Shown here piece after piece: positions 43,076-51,188 of a stretch of DNA of 64,000 bases. How positions within the stretch are numbered: position 1 is the first letter of the stretch; every line of letters starts with the position of its first letter. A model generated the notes under the pieces. It was not told where the DNA came from, searched no databases, and worked only from the letters and a program-made list of their open reading frames with translations. The position numbers were made by a program, and so were the translations under genes. Source of the DNA: CAVYYW01 sp963772845 (GTDB lineage: Bacteria; Bacillota; Bacilli; Bacillales; Sporolactobacillaceae); the NCBI GenBank assembly GCA_963772845.1, contig CAVYYW010000014.1, forward strand, positions 248,001-312,000. The letters are read 5' to 3'.

Positions 43076-43224
43076 TTGGAGCAACGGTTACGTGTGGAAA
43101 CGTAATATTGGCAGCCTAATTTAAGTATAAGTTTAATCAATAGCATAACGAGCTGTCTGGTGGTATACTCTATTTCATAAGCATAGCTTAATTATTGTAT
43201 TGATTTAAAGGAGGCAGCTATATA

Positions 43225-43539
43225 ATGGCTATATCACATGTAACAGATCAAAATTTCACTGACGAGATTTCAAGCGGCTTAGTTCTTGCCGACTTTTGGG
43301 CACCTTGGTGTGGACCTTGCAAAATGATTGCACCAGTTCTTGAGGATGTTGATTCTGAAATGAACGATACCTTGAAAATCGTTAAGCTGAATGTTGATGA
43401 AAATCAAGAAACTGCCAGCAAATACGGTGTCATGAGCATCCCGACACTGATCGTTTTTAAAGACGGTGAAGTGGCAGATAAGATTATCGGTTTTCAGCCA
43501 AAAGAAGCTTTGGTTGACCGTCTTGAACAATTGAAATAA
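43225..43539 (+). CDS. trxA: Thioredoxin
   Basis: Essential small dithiol reductant of the cytosol. The 104-aa protein has the WCGPCK active site in FWAPWCGPCKMIAPVL and the cis-proline loop MSIPTLIVFKDGE. ATG 43225 follows AAAGGAGG. It has its own upstream region of about 150 bases after etfA and its own terminator. Confidence 0.98.
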   Translation: MAISHVTDQNFTDEISSGLVLADFWAPWCGPCKMIAPVLEDVDSEMNDTLKIVKLNVDENQETASKYGVMSIPTLIVFKDGEVADKIIGFQPKEALVDRLEQLK

Positions 43540-43548
43540 TAATGAAAT

Positions 43549-43578
43549 GAAAAGAGCCTTCTTGATGAAGGCTCTTTT
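43549..43578 (+). terminator. Terminator after trxA
   Basis: AAAGAGCCTTC and GAAGGCTCTTTTTT around TTGAT. Confidence 0.9.
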
Positions 43579-43677
43579 TTGAGTTTATTTGTAATGACAC
43601 CGTTTTCGTTGTTTTTTTGACGAAAACCTTTTAAACTAGATGAAAATACGAATTGTTAAAAGGAATGAAGGGCTGCT

Positions 43678-45471
43678 ATGTCAACTATAAAAGAAAAACT
43701 TGCATTGCTGCCTGACCAGCCGGGCTGTTATTTGATGAAAAACGCCCACGATCAAATTATTTATGTTGGGAAAGCGAAAAATTTACGCAACAGGGTCAGG
43801 TCTTACTTCAGCGGTTCACACGACGCTAAAACACAGCGTTTAGTTAGTGATATAACTGATTTTGAATATATTATGGTGTCTTCAGAGATTGAATCATTAA
43901 TTCTTGAAATGAATCTGATTAAAAAGCATGATCCGAAATACAATATCATGCTGAAGGATGATAAAAGCTATCCCTATATTAAAATCACTTCTGAACGTCA
44001 TCCAAAGCTTGTCATTACGAGAAAAGTTAAAAAGAACAGTGGGAAATACTTTGGACCTTATCCGAATGCGACAGCCGCTGCCGAAACAAAACGTCTATTA
44101 GACAGGCTGTACCCCTTAAGAAAGTGCAGAACAATGCCTGACAGAGTCTGTCTCTACTATCATATAGGTCAGTGTCTGGCACCCTGTGTTTATGAAGTGA
44201 CGAAGGCGCAGTATAAGGAGATGACCGAAGGAATCTCACGTTTTTTAAACGGCGGTTATCAAGAAATTAAAAAAGATTTGAATACGAAGATGCAGGCAGC
44301 TTCTGAACAGCTTAATTTTGAACATGCTAAAGAACTTCGGGATCAAATCCATCATATTGAAACCGTTATGGAAAAGCAGACCGTTATGTTCCAAGACTTA
44401 AATGATCGTGATGTGTTCGGTTTTTCCTATGATAAAGGCTGGATGTGCGTCCAGGTCTTTTTTATGAGACAAGGCAAGCTGATTGAAAGGGATGTCTCCG
44501 TTTTTCCTTTTTATCAGGAACCTGAAGAGGACTTCCTCTCCTTTGTGGGACAATTTTATTTGCATCATAATCATTTAAAGCCGAGGGAAGTTCTGATTCC
44601 TCATAAAATTGATGAAAAATTGCTTACGGAAGTTCTGGAAGTGGATGTTCACCAGCCTCAAAGAGGAAAAAAACGTGAACTTGTTCAAATGGCAAGCAAA
44701 AACGCTGGGCTGGCTTTAAAAGAGAAATTCGCCTTGATCGAACGGGATGAAAACAGAACGGTTAAGGCCATTGAAAAATTGGGGGATCATCTACAAATCC
44801 CACCTCCAAGGATTATAGAAACGTTTGATAATTCAAATATTCAGGGTGTGCATCCTGTTTCGGCAATGGTTGTCTTTGAGGACGGAAAACCATTTAAAAA
44901 GGGCTACCGCAAATTTCATATTAAAACGGTGAAGGGGCCGGACGATTACGCCACTATGAAAGAAGTCATTCGACGCAGATATTCAAGGTTATTAAAGGAA
45001 AACAGCCAGCTGCCTGATTTAATCCTGATAGACGGCGGCAAGGGGCAAATGTCGGCAGCGATCGATGTACTGGAAAATGAATTGGGGCTTGAAATTCCTG
45101 TATGCGGCCTGGTCAAGGATGAAAAGCACAAAACATCGCAGCTGGTAAAAGGAGAACCTCCTTTGCTGATTCCAATGGAGCGGAACAGCCAGGAATTCTA
45201 TCTGCTGCAAAGAATTCAAGATGAAGTTCACCGGTTTGCGATCAGTTTTCACCGCAACATCCGTGATAAATCCATGATCCGGTCTGAGCTAGATGATATT
45301 CCCGGTGTGGGTGCCAAACGAAGGAAAATGCTTTTAAAGCATTTCGGATCTGTAAAAAAAATTAAGGAAGCAACGGTTGAAACGATTAAAGAGTCAGGGG
45401 TTCCCTATAGTCTCGCAGAAACAATATTTTCGCATTTTAATGAAAAAAAAGAAGCGGACAAAGAAAGTTAA
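43678..45471 (+). CDS. uvrC: Excinuclease ABC subunit C
   Basis: Makes both incisions in nucleotide excision repair with UvrA and UvrB. The 597-aa protein has an N-terminal GIY-YIG nuclease (residues 12-95, GCYLMKNAHDQIIYVGKAKNL), a Cys-rich stretch (LRKCRTMPDRVCLYYHIGQCL), a UVR motif (about 200-235), the RNase H-like endonuclease domain (FDNSNIQGVHPVSAMVVFEDG, LILIDGGKGQ) and C-terminal helix-hairpin-helix (IPGVGAKRRKMLLKHFGS). ATG 43678. Its stop codon lies within a terminator palindrome. Confidence 0.97.
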   Translation: MSTIKEKLALLPDQPGCYLMKNAHDQIIYVGKAKNLRNRVRSYFSGSHDAKTQRLVSDITDFEYIMVSSEIESLILEMNLIKKHDPKYNIMLKDDKSYPYIKITSERHPKLVITRKVKKNSGKYFGPYPNATAAAETKRLLDRLYPLRKCRTMPDRVCLYYHIGQCLAPCVYEVTKAQYKEMTEGISRFLNGGYQEIKKDLNTKMQAASEQLNFEHAKELRDQIHHIETVMEKQTVMFQDLNDRDVFGFSYDKGWMCVQVFFMRQGKLIERDVSVFPFYQEPEEDFLSFVGQFYLHHNHLKPREVLIPHKIDEKLLTEVLEVDVHQPQRGKKRELVQMASKNAGLALKEKFALIERDENRTVKAIEKLGDHLQIPPPRIIETFDNSNIQGVHPVSAMVVFEDGKPFKKGYRKFHIKTVKGPDDYATMKEVIRRRYSRLLKENSQLPDLILIDGGKGQMSAAIDVLENELGLEIPVCGLVKDEKHKTSQLVKGEPPLLIPMERNSQEFYLLQRIQDEVHRFAISFHRNIRDKSMIRSELDDIPGVGAKRRKMLLKHFGSVKKIKEATVETIKESGVPYSLAETIFSHFNEKKEADKES

Positions 45472-45492
45472 CTTTCTTTGTCCGTCTTCTTT
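45457..45492 (+). terminator. Terminator overlapping the uvrC stop codon
   Basis: CGGACAAAGAAAG and CTTTCTTTGTCCG pair around TTAA, which includes the uvrC stop, followed by TCTTCTTT. It serves uvrC and, in reverse, yslB. Confidence 0.75.
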
Positions 45493-45501
45493 ATGTAATA
45501 A

Positions 45502-45978
45502 TTATTTGCTTTCATCAGGCTGTGAAACCGAGGGATCCTTTGCATCCCATCTCGCGGTAAAAACCGCTTTTTTTTCTTTGGTGCTGTCGTTTTCTGTGTA
45601 GACTTCAGTCACACAGCCAAGCTGCTGTTGAAGCGACTCCGCTATAAATCCTGCTTCCAGTGTAAATACTGTTTCAGGGTTTCCCTTTAAGCGGGCTGTA
45701 ATGAGCTCGGAATGAAGCTCGAGCTTCATCTGTTTTTTATCTTTCTCAACCATTTCAAGGGTGCCCCATCCTGCATCAGAAAAAAATGCTGTGATCTCAT
45801 CCAGGGACTCCAAAGGGAAGCGTCTTGCTATTTTTCTTCCTGACCAATATAAAATTGACAAAGCTTCGTCACCAAGAAGGTCTGGAATCAAAACATTTTT
45901 CAATAATTCATAGCCAAATGCAGGCACACTGATATCATTGTATAATTCTGGTCTAAGCTGTGTGTGTGTATGTTTCAT
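45502..45978 (-). CDS. yslB: YslB family protein (DUF2507)
   Basis: A 158-aa protein of the YslB family, which has a V4R/4-vinyl-reductase-like small-molecule-binding fold; function unknown. The start at 45978 fits the ribosome site AGAGGGGAG; an in-frame ATG two codons upstream is too close to that site, and the longer frame back to 46101 runs into the sdh promoter region. Conserved parts are VPAFGYELLKNVLIPDLLG, ILYWSGRKIARRFPL and ITAFFSDAGWGTLEM. It lies between uvrC and sdhC on the opposite strand, as in B. subtilis. Confidence 0.85.
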   Translation of the reverse strand: MKHTHTQLRPELYNDISVPAFGYELLKNVLIPDLLGDEALSILYWSGRKIARRFPLESLDEITAFFSDAGWGTLEMVEKDKKQMKLELHSELITARLKGNPETVFTLEAGFIAESLQQQLGCVTEVYTENDSTKEKKAVFTARWDAKDPSVSQPDESK

Positions 45979-46061
45979 AGCCATCTCCCCTCTATTTTGA
46001 GTATAACATTTTATTGGATAGAAGAGTGACGATATCTGTCGAATGCAAGCACTTACATTCC

Positions 46062-46090
46062 TTGACGGGTTTAAATCATGAGAGTACAAT
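46062..46090 (+). promoter_or_regulatory. Sigma-A promoter of sdhCAB
   Basis: TTGACG (46062-46067), 17-bp spacer, TACAAT (46085-46090). A leader of about 105 nt follows before the sdhC start. Confidence 0.75.
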
Positions 46091-46202
46091 AAATATGTCA
46101 TGAATTGTTTATGCTAAGTCTTATCCGAGACCCCGCCATTTTACACCAAAGTAATCACATGCAACACATCCAACAAACTATATTTGCAAAGGGGGAAAAT
46201 AA

Positions 46203-46829
46203 ATGGCAGGAAGAGATTTTGTTAACAGAAGGATCCATTCTTTTCTAGGAGTTGTGCCTATTGGCTTGTTCCTGATTGTCCATTTTACAGTTAACTGGTT
46301 TGCTACACGAGGTCCAGCATCATTTAATAAGGCTGCTGGCTTTATGGAGCATTTACCTTATTTGTTGTTTTTTGAAATTGTTCTCATCTACTTGCCTATT
46401 TTATTTCATGCGATTTATGGCGTTTATATTGCTTTCCAGGCAAAAAACAATGTGAAACGCTATGGTTATTTCCGCAACTGGATGTTTTTCCTCCAGCGTT
46501 GGTCGGGAATTTTTCTTGTGATTTTTATTGCATGGCATGTATGGGAAACACGGATACAGATGGCTCTCGGTCACGCATTAAACTTTCAAATGATGTCAGC
46601 TATCCTCGATAACCCGGGAATGTTTGTGTTTTATGTTGTCGGTGTGTTAGCAACCGTTTTCCATTTTTCAAACGGACTATGGTCATTCTGTGTTACTTGG
46701 GGAATTTCAGTCTCTCCACGTGCTCAAAAGTTGACTACATATTTGACAGTCGTCGTTTTTATCTTTTTAGCAATCGTAGGAATCGGCGCATTATTCGCAT
46801 TTACTAATATCAGCAGCGCAGCAATGTAA
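46203..46829 (+). CDS. sdhC: Succinate dehydrogenase cytochrome b558 subunit
   Basis: Di-heme membrane anchor of succinate:menaquinone oxidoreductase. The 208-aa protein has five hydrophobic segments and membrane histidines expected to ligate two hemes (e.g. VHFTVNWF, FHAIYGVYIAF, WHVWETR, VFHFSNGLW). ATG 46203 follows AAAGGGGG. First gene of sdhCAB. Confidence 0.95.
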   Translation: MAGRDFVNRRIHSFLGVVPIGLFLIVHFTVNWFATRGPASFNKAAGFMEHLPYLLFFEIVLIYLPILFHAIYGVYIAFQAKNNVKRYGYFRNWMFFLQRWSGIFLVIFIAWHVWETRIQMALGHALNFQMMSAILDNPGMFVFYVVGVLATVFHFSNGLWSFCVTWGISVSPRAQKLTTYLTVVVFIFLAIVGIGALFAFTNISSAAM

Positions 46830-46843
46830 GGGAGTGGGGCTAA

Positions 46844-48595
46844 ATGAGCAAAGGTAAAATTATAGTCGTAGGCGGCGGTTTGGCAGGCCTTATGGCCACC
46901 ATTAAAGCAGCCGAAGCCGGCGTAGAAGTAGATCTCATCTCGGTTGTTCCAGTCAAGCGCTCACACTCCGTATGTGCACAAGGCGGCATTAATGGCGCCG
47001 TTAATACGAAAGGTGAGGGTGACTCGCCTTGGGAGCACTTTGACGACACGGTTTACGGTGGAGACTTTCTTGCCAATCAGCCACCAGTAAAAGCTATGTG
47101 TGAAGCAGCGCCTGGAATTATCCACTTGATGGACAGAATGGGCGTTATGTTTAACAGAACTCCTGAAGGACTTCTTGATTTCAGACGGTTCGGTGGAACT
47201 CAGCATCACCGTACAGCTTACGCGGGTGCTACGACAGGTCAGCAGCTTTTATACGCGCTTGATGAACAGGTTCGTAGACATGAAAGCAACGGGCTTGTGA
47301 ACAAATATGAATACTGGGAATTTTTATCAGCTGTTCTTGACGAAGAAGAAACCTGCCGGGGGATTGTGGCACAGGATCTTAAGTCAATGGAAATTAAGAC
47401 GTTCTCAGCTGATGCTGTTATTCTTGCGACAGGCGGACCTGGGATCATTTTTGGTAAATCAACCAACTCAATGATTAACACGGGTACAGCAGCTTCAGCA
47501 GTTTATCAGCAAGGTGTTTATTACGCAAATGGCGAATTTATTCAAATTCACCCGACGGCGATTCCAGGAGACGACAAACTTCGTCTGATGAGTGAATCTG
47601 CCCGTGGTGAAGGTGGACGGATTTGGACATATAAAGACGGAAAACCTTGGTACTTCCTTGAAGAAAAATATCCTGCATACGGAAATCTTGTAACCAGAGA
47701 TGTCGCTACACGTGAAATTTTTGATGTTTGTGTCAACCAAAAGCTTGGCATTAACGGAGAAAACATGGTGTATCTTGACCTTTCTCATAAAGATCCGCAT
47801 GAGCTTGATGTTAAGCTTGGTGGTATTATTGAAATTTACGAAAAATTTGTCGGTGATGATCCACATAAAGTGCCGATGAAAATTTTCCCAGCCGTTCACT
47901 ATTCTATGGGTGGCATGTGGGTTGATTTTAACCAGATGACAAACATAAATGGTCTCTTTGCTTGTGGAGAATGCGAATATCAATATCACGGCGGAAACCG
48001 TTTAGGCGCGAATTCGTTATTGTCTTCAATCTTTGGCGGCATGGTCGCAGGACCGAACGCAGTGGAATACATCAATAATCTTGAAAAACATGTGGAAGAC
48101 ATTTCAACCTCTGTTTTTGAACAGAATCAAAAACGCGAGCAAGAGAAATTTGACCACATTATGAGCATGGATGGCACCGAGAATGCTTATGTTATCCATA
48201 AAGAACTTGGCGAATGGATGACTGATAATGTCACCGTTGTCCGCGATAACAAAAAACTGCTTGAAACAGATGAAAAAATCCAGGAACTGATGGAGCGTTA
48301 TCAAAATATCAATATCAACGATACATCAAAATGGAATAATGGCGGTGCGTCATTTACCCGTCAATTATGGAATATGCTTCAGCTGGCAAGGGTTATTACA
48401 CTAGGTGCGTACAACCGGAATGAAAGCCGCGGCGGTCACTATAAGCCAGAATTCCCGGATCGCAACGATGATGAATGGCTCAAAACCACTAAAGCGAAGT
48501 TTAATCCAGAGAAAAACGGTCCTGATATTAGTTACGAAGAAGTCGACGTTTCGCTAATTAAACCTCGTAAACGTGACTATTCCAAGAAAAAATAA
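46844..48595 (+). CDS. sdhA: Succinate dehydrogenase flavoprotein subunit
   Basis: Oxidises succinate to fumarate with covalently bound FAD. The 583-aa protein starts with the FAD loop VVGGGLAGLMATIKAAEAG. The segment FGGTQHHRTAYAGATTG, and a later HPTAIPGDDKLRLMSESARGEGG with its catalytic arginine, are typical; HYSMGGMWVD and GECEYQYHGGNRLGANSLL close the active site. ATG 46844 follows GGGAGTGG, 14 bases after sdhC. Confidence 0.97.
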   Translation: MSKGKIIVVGGGLAGLMATIKAAEAGVEVDLISVVPVKRSHSVCAQGGINGAVNTKGEGDSPWEHFDDTVYGGDFLANQPPVKAMCEAAPGIIHLMDRMGVMFNRTPEGLLDFRRFGGTQHHRTAYAGATTGQQLLYALDEQVRRHESNGLVNKYEYWEFLSAVLDEEETCRGIVAQDLKSMEIKTFSADAVILATGGPGIIFGKSTNSMINTGTAASAVYQQGVYYANGEFIQIHPTAIPGDDKLRLMSESARGEGGRIWTYKDGKPWYFLEEKYPAYGNLVTRDVATREIFDVCVNQKLGINGENMVYLDLSHKDPHELDVKLGGIIEIYEKFVGDDPHKVPMKIFPAVHYSMGGMWVDFNQMTNINGLFACGECEYQYHGGNRLGANSLLSSIFGGMVAGPNAVEYINNLEKHVEDISTSVFEQNQKREQEKFDHIMSMDGTENAYVIHKELGEWMTDNVTVVRDNKKLLETDEKIQELMERYQNININDTSKWNNGGASFTRQLWNMLQLARVITLGAYNRNESRGGHYKPEFPDRNDDEWLKTTKAKFNPEKNGPDISYEEVDVSLIKPRKRDYSKKK

Positions 48596-48609
48596 GGGGG
48601 TATATAACA

Positions 48610-49371
48610 ATGAGTGATGATAAAAAAGTTCGTGTTATTATTTCACGGCAAGACGGTCCAGATGCCGCCCCTTACGAAGAGACGTTTGAAGTTACCTACA
48701 GACAGAATATGAACGTAATTTCGGCATTGATGGAAATTCGCCGTAATCCAGTAAACGTTAAAGGTGGCGCTACAGCACCTCCTCAATGGGAGATGAATTG
48801 CCTTGAAGAAGTGTGCGGGGCATGTTCAATGATTATTAATGGCAAACCGCGTCAAGCCTGTACGGCATTGATTGATCAGCTTGAACAGCCGATTCGTCTT
48901 GAGCCGATGAGGACATTCCCTGTTATCCGTGACCTCTCAGTGGATCGCAGCAGAATGTTCGACGCTCTTAAAAAAGTAAAAGCTTGGATTCCGATTGATG
49001 GAACCTATGATTTAGGCCCTGGACCACGCATGCCTGAATCAAAAAGACAGTGGGCATATGAATTGTCCAAGTGCATGACTTGCGGGGTTTGCCTGGAAGC
49101 TTGTCCAAATGTAAACAGTAAATCCGACTTCATGGGTCCAGCACCGCTTTCACAGGTGCGCCTGTTTAACTCTCATCCAACAGGACAAATGGACAAGGCG
49201 GAACGTTTACACAGCATTATGGGCGATGGCGGACTTGGGCATTGCGGCAACAGCCAAAATTGTGTTCAGTCATGTCCGAAAGGCATTCCGCTTACAACGT
49301 CAATTGCAGCATTAAACAGAGATACAAACCTGCAGTCCTTCCGCGATTTCTTTGGAAGCGACCATCAATAA
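48610..49371 (+). CDS. sdhB: Succinate dehydrogenase iron-sulfur subunit
   Basis: Passes electrons from FAD to the heme/menaquinone site. The 253-aa protein has the [2Fe-2S] motif CLEEVCGACSM with a later Cys, the [4Fe-4S] motif CMTCGVCLEACP and the [3Fe-4S] region CGNSQNCVQSCPKG. ATG 48610 follows AAGGGGGT. It ends the sdhCAB operon before a strong terminator. In B. subtilis ysmA comes next, before gerE; it is absent here. Confidence 0.97.
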   Translation: MSDDKKVRVIISRQDGPDAAPYEETFEVTYRQNMNVISALMEIRRNPVNVKGGATAPPQWEMNCLEEVCGACSMIINGKPRQACTALIDQLEQPIRLEPMRTFPVIRDLSVDRSRMFDALKKVKAWIPIDGTYDLGPGPRMPESKRQWAYELSKCMTCGVCLEACPNVNSKSDFMGPAPLSQVRLFNSHPTGQMDKAERLHSIMGDGGLGHCGNSQNCVQSCPKGIPLTTSIAALNRDTNLQSFRDFFGSDHQ

Positions 49372-49380
49372 GAATATCAG

Positions 49381-49411
49381 CAGCCTCCGGTTATGACTGG
49401 AGGCTGTTTTT
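49381..49411 (+). terminator. Terminator after sdhB
   Basis: CAGCCTCCGG(T) and (A)CTGGAGGCTG arms, then TTTTTT. Confidence 0.9.
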
Positions 49412-49617
49412 TATTTGCAGTACATGCTTCCATACCCTTAATTAGAAATTGAATGTGCGAATAATTATCAAAGTGATTAAGGAAGAGTGTTTCCGTATTT
49501 AGCGGAATGGTGCTCGGTTTCCGTCGAGATGGGGAATAAACACGTTAATTGAACTGGCGGGTGCGAGACGCCTCGAAAATGCGCATGTTCTCGTGCGTTG
49601 AAAGTCAAGAAATACCT

Positions 49618-49714
49618 CGAGACTCCTGCGGAATCAGCACGCGTCCGAAGATCCACTTTGGCGCACAAAGAGACCACGCCAACGTTAGCTGAGGCCGTGC
49701 CCGCGGAAAGCGAG
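49618..49714 (-). repeat. Palindromic element, copy 10
   Basis: CGAGACTCCTGCGGAATCAG ... GTGCCCGCGGAAAGCGAGGG. The right inner arm has CCAACGTTAGC where others have CCAAAGTTAGC, giving one stem mismatch. Confidence 0.95.
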
Positions 49715-49780
49715 GGTATTTCCGCTTTCAATGGATGAAACTGCATTTTCTTCGTGCGGTGAGGATTCAGGGATGCCGTT

Positions 49781-49812
49781 TCAAGTCCTGCGGAAAGCGA
49801 GCAGCCTGGAGC
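49781..49812 (-). repeat. Element-free (empty) site
   Basis: Reads CAAGTCCTGCGGAAAGCGAG and continues CAGCCTGGAGCG. The left part matches the sequence before copy 5 and the right part the sequence after it, with a single GCGGAA at 49790-49795 and no palindrome between. Confidence 0.85.
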
Positions 49813-49956
49813 GAATATCAACAACCACCACTCCACCGAGGTCAGTTGCCACTGAAAAGCTTTTGATAAGAAAGGAATCTGTGACTATGTGCTCCTGCGT
49901 CTGCTAGGAATGCTTCGAAGCGAGGTTCCTCGTCGCAACTCGCAGTCTCTCGAGAA
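49790..49956 (-). repeat. Inverted long repeat, partner of 15799-15963
   Basis: Reverse complement is about 95% identical to 15799-15963 over about 165 nt by eye. It contains the blocks GCAGACGCAGGAGCACATAG and CAAAAGCTTTTCAGTGGCAA (as read on the minus strand). Confidence 0.9.
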
Positions 49957-49965
49957 GGGATGCTC

Positions 49966-50060
49966 GTTCCTACGGAATCAGCACGCGCTCGAAGATCCAC
50001 TTTGGCGCACAAATAAATCACGCCAACGTTAGCTGAGGCCGTGCCCGTGGAAAGCGAGGG
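49966..50060 (-). repeat. Palindromic element, copy 11
   Basis: A more diverged copy (CCTACGGAATCAGCACGCGC ... CCGTGCCCGTGGAAAGCGAG). It shares with copy 10 the A-to-C change in CCAACGTTAGC. Confidence 0.93.
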
Positions 50061-50295
50061 TATTTCAGCTTTCAATGGATTGCATCCGCATTTTCTTCGT
50101 ACGGGGAGGGTTCAAGGAGGCATTTTCAAGTCTTGTGGAATCTGCGAGACCCCTGCGGAATAAGGGCGGCCAAGACCCCCCCGCAATGAAGTGCAAAAGT
50201 GGTGGCTTGGACATTCGTCCCGAGGCAAGCGAGCGGAGTTCATTTGAAATAACTTAAAGGAATGAGAAGAAACAAGGTTGTGTGAAGACTCAGTC

Positions 50296-50323
50296 ACTCG
50301 GCAGTCATTCCGTGCATATAATA
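50296..50323 (+). promoter_or_regulatory. Sigma-K type promoter of gerE
   Basis: CATATAATA (50315-50323) fits the sigma-K -10 consensus CATANNNTA, and an AC in CACT lies 17 bases upstream (50296-50297) as in the -35. In B. subtilis gerE is a sigma-K gene. Confidence 0.7.
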
Positions 50324-50378
50324 ACTTGACTAATAACCTTCCTCACTTGTTCACGATTCGAGCTAGGAGGAGGAGCGA

Positions 50379-50603
50379 GTGAAGGATCATGAATTTCGCC
50401 ATAAGCCGCTGTTAACGAAACGGGAGCGAGAAGTATTTGAATTACTGGTACAGGACAAAACAACAAAAGAGATTGCCGGCTTACTGTTTATAAGTGAAAA
50501 GACAGTAAGGAATCATATTTCAAACACAATGCAAAAGCTTGGAGTCAAAGGGCGTTCGCAAGCTGTCGTGGAGTTATTAAGGCTAGGTGAACTAAAGCTT
50601 TAA
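50379..50603 (+). CDS. gerE: Spore coat and germination regulator GerE
   Basis: LuxR-type DNA-binding protein that adjusts late mother-cell transcription and coat gene expression. The 74-aa protein is essentially one LuxR helix-turn-helix domain: LTKREREVFELLVQDKTTKE, then IAGLLFISEKTVRNHISN and MQKLGVKGRSQAVVELLRLG. GTG 50379 follows AGGAGGAGG. A terminator closes the gene at 50604-50634. Confidence 0.97.
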   Translation: MKDHEFRHKPLLTKREREVFELLVQDKTTKEIAGLLFISEKTVRNHISNTMQKLGVKGRSQAVVELLRLGELKL

Positions 50604-50634
50604 AAAAACCGGCTTTCATTGAAAGCCGGCTTTC
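50604..50634 (+). terminator. Terminator after gerE
   Basis: AAACCGGCTTTC and GAAAGCCGGCTTT around ATT. Confidence 0.85.
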
Positions 50635-50720
50635 AATACATAGTCTATTCCTCAATTATGATATGATATAGTCGTGTAAAAATTGTCGTTAAAGCGAAAG
50701 ATATAAAAAGGGGAAATGGC

Positions 50721-51173
50721 ATGAATGGCGAACAAATATTGAGCTCTCATGTGATTGAAACAATAGAAAAACAGTTGAGATACTTTGCATCCGCAATAAG
50801 AGAGCATGGGCGTGAAGTATTAAAAGATGAGGATTTAACACCGCCGCAATTTGTTGCTCTCCAATGGCTTTCAGATAAAGAGGGTATGACTATCGGAGAG
50901 TTATCATCAAAAATGTATTTAGCTTTCAGTACCACCACTGATTTGGTAGACAGAATGGAGACAAAAAACCTTATTAAAAGGGTTCGAGATTTACAAGACA
51001 AAAGAGTGGTTAGAATCCATCTTTTAGATAAAGGTGAGAAGATCATTCACCAAGTAATTAAAAAACGGCAGGAATACATGCATGAAAGATTGCTCGGTTT
51101 ATCAGGTGAGGAAATCGACGGTCTACAAAATGGGTTATCGCATTTATTTGAGATGATAAAAGAAGAAATATAG
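50721..51173 (+). CDS. ysmB: MarR-family transcriptional regulator
   Basis: A 150-aa winged-helix regulator: LTPPQFVALQWLSDKEGMTI, then GELSSKMYLAFSTTTDLVDRME (recognition helix) and the wing RDLQDKRVVRIHLLDKGEK. It lies between gerE and racE as ysmB does in B. subtilis. The ligand and targets are unknown. ATG 50721 follows AAAGGGG. It ends 15 bases before racE and may be co-transcribed with it. Confidence 0.9.
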   Translation: MNGEQILSSHVIETIEKQLRYFASAIREHGREVLKDEDLTPPQFVALQWLSDKEGMTIGELSSKMYLAFSTTTDLVDRMETKNLIKRVRDLQDKRVVRIHLLDKGEKIIHQVIKKRQEYMHERLLGLSGEEIDGLQNGLSHLFEMIKEEI

Positions 51174-51188
51174 TGTAAATGGGGTTTT

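Larger units (their letters stand above)
49477..50260. repeat. Repeat field 4 (sdhB-gerE gap), no genes
   Basis: Two minus-strand palindromic elements (copies 10 and 11), an element-free site between them, the inverted long repeat shared with field 1, and the usual spacer modules. Small frames read the repeats only. Confidence 0.9.

Noticed and set aside
43131..43169. Sigma-B promoter before trxA (GTTTAA ... GGTAT)
   Set aside because: The spacing of about 24 bases is too long for sigma-B, and the alternative sigma-A -35 (TAGCAT) is weak; I could not support either.
47495..47989. Long antisense frames opposite sdhA and other genes
   Set aside because: Complement of strongly coding sequence, without ribosome sites or family resemblance.
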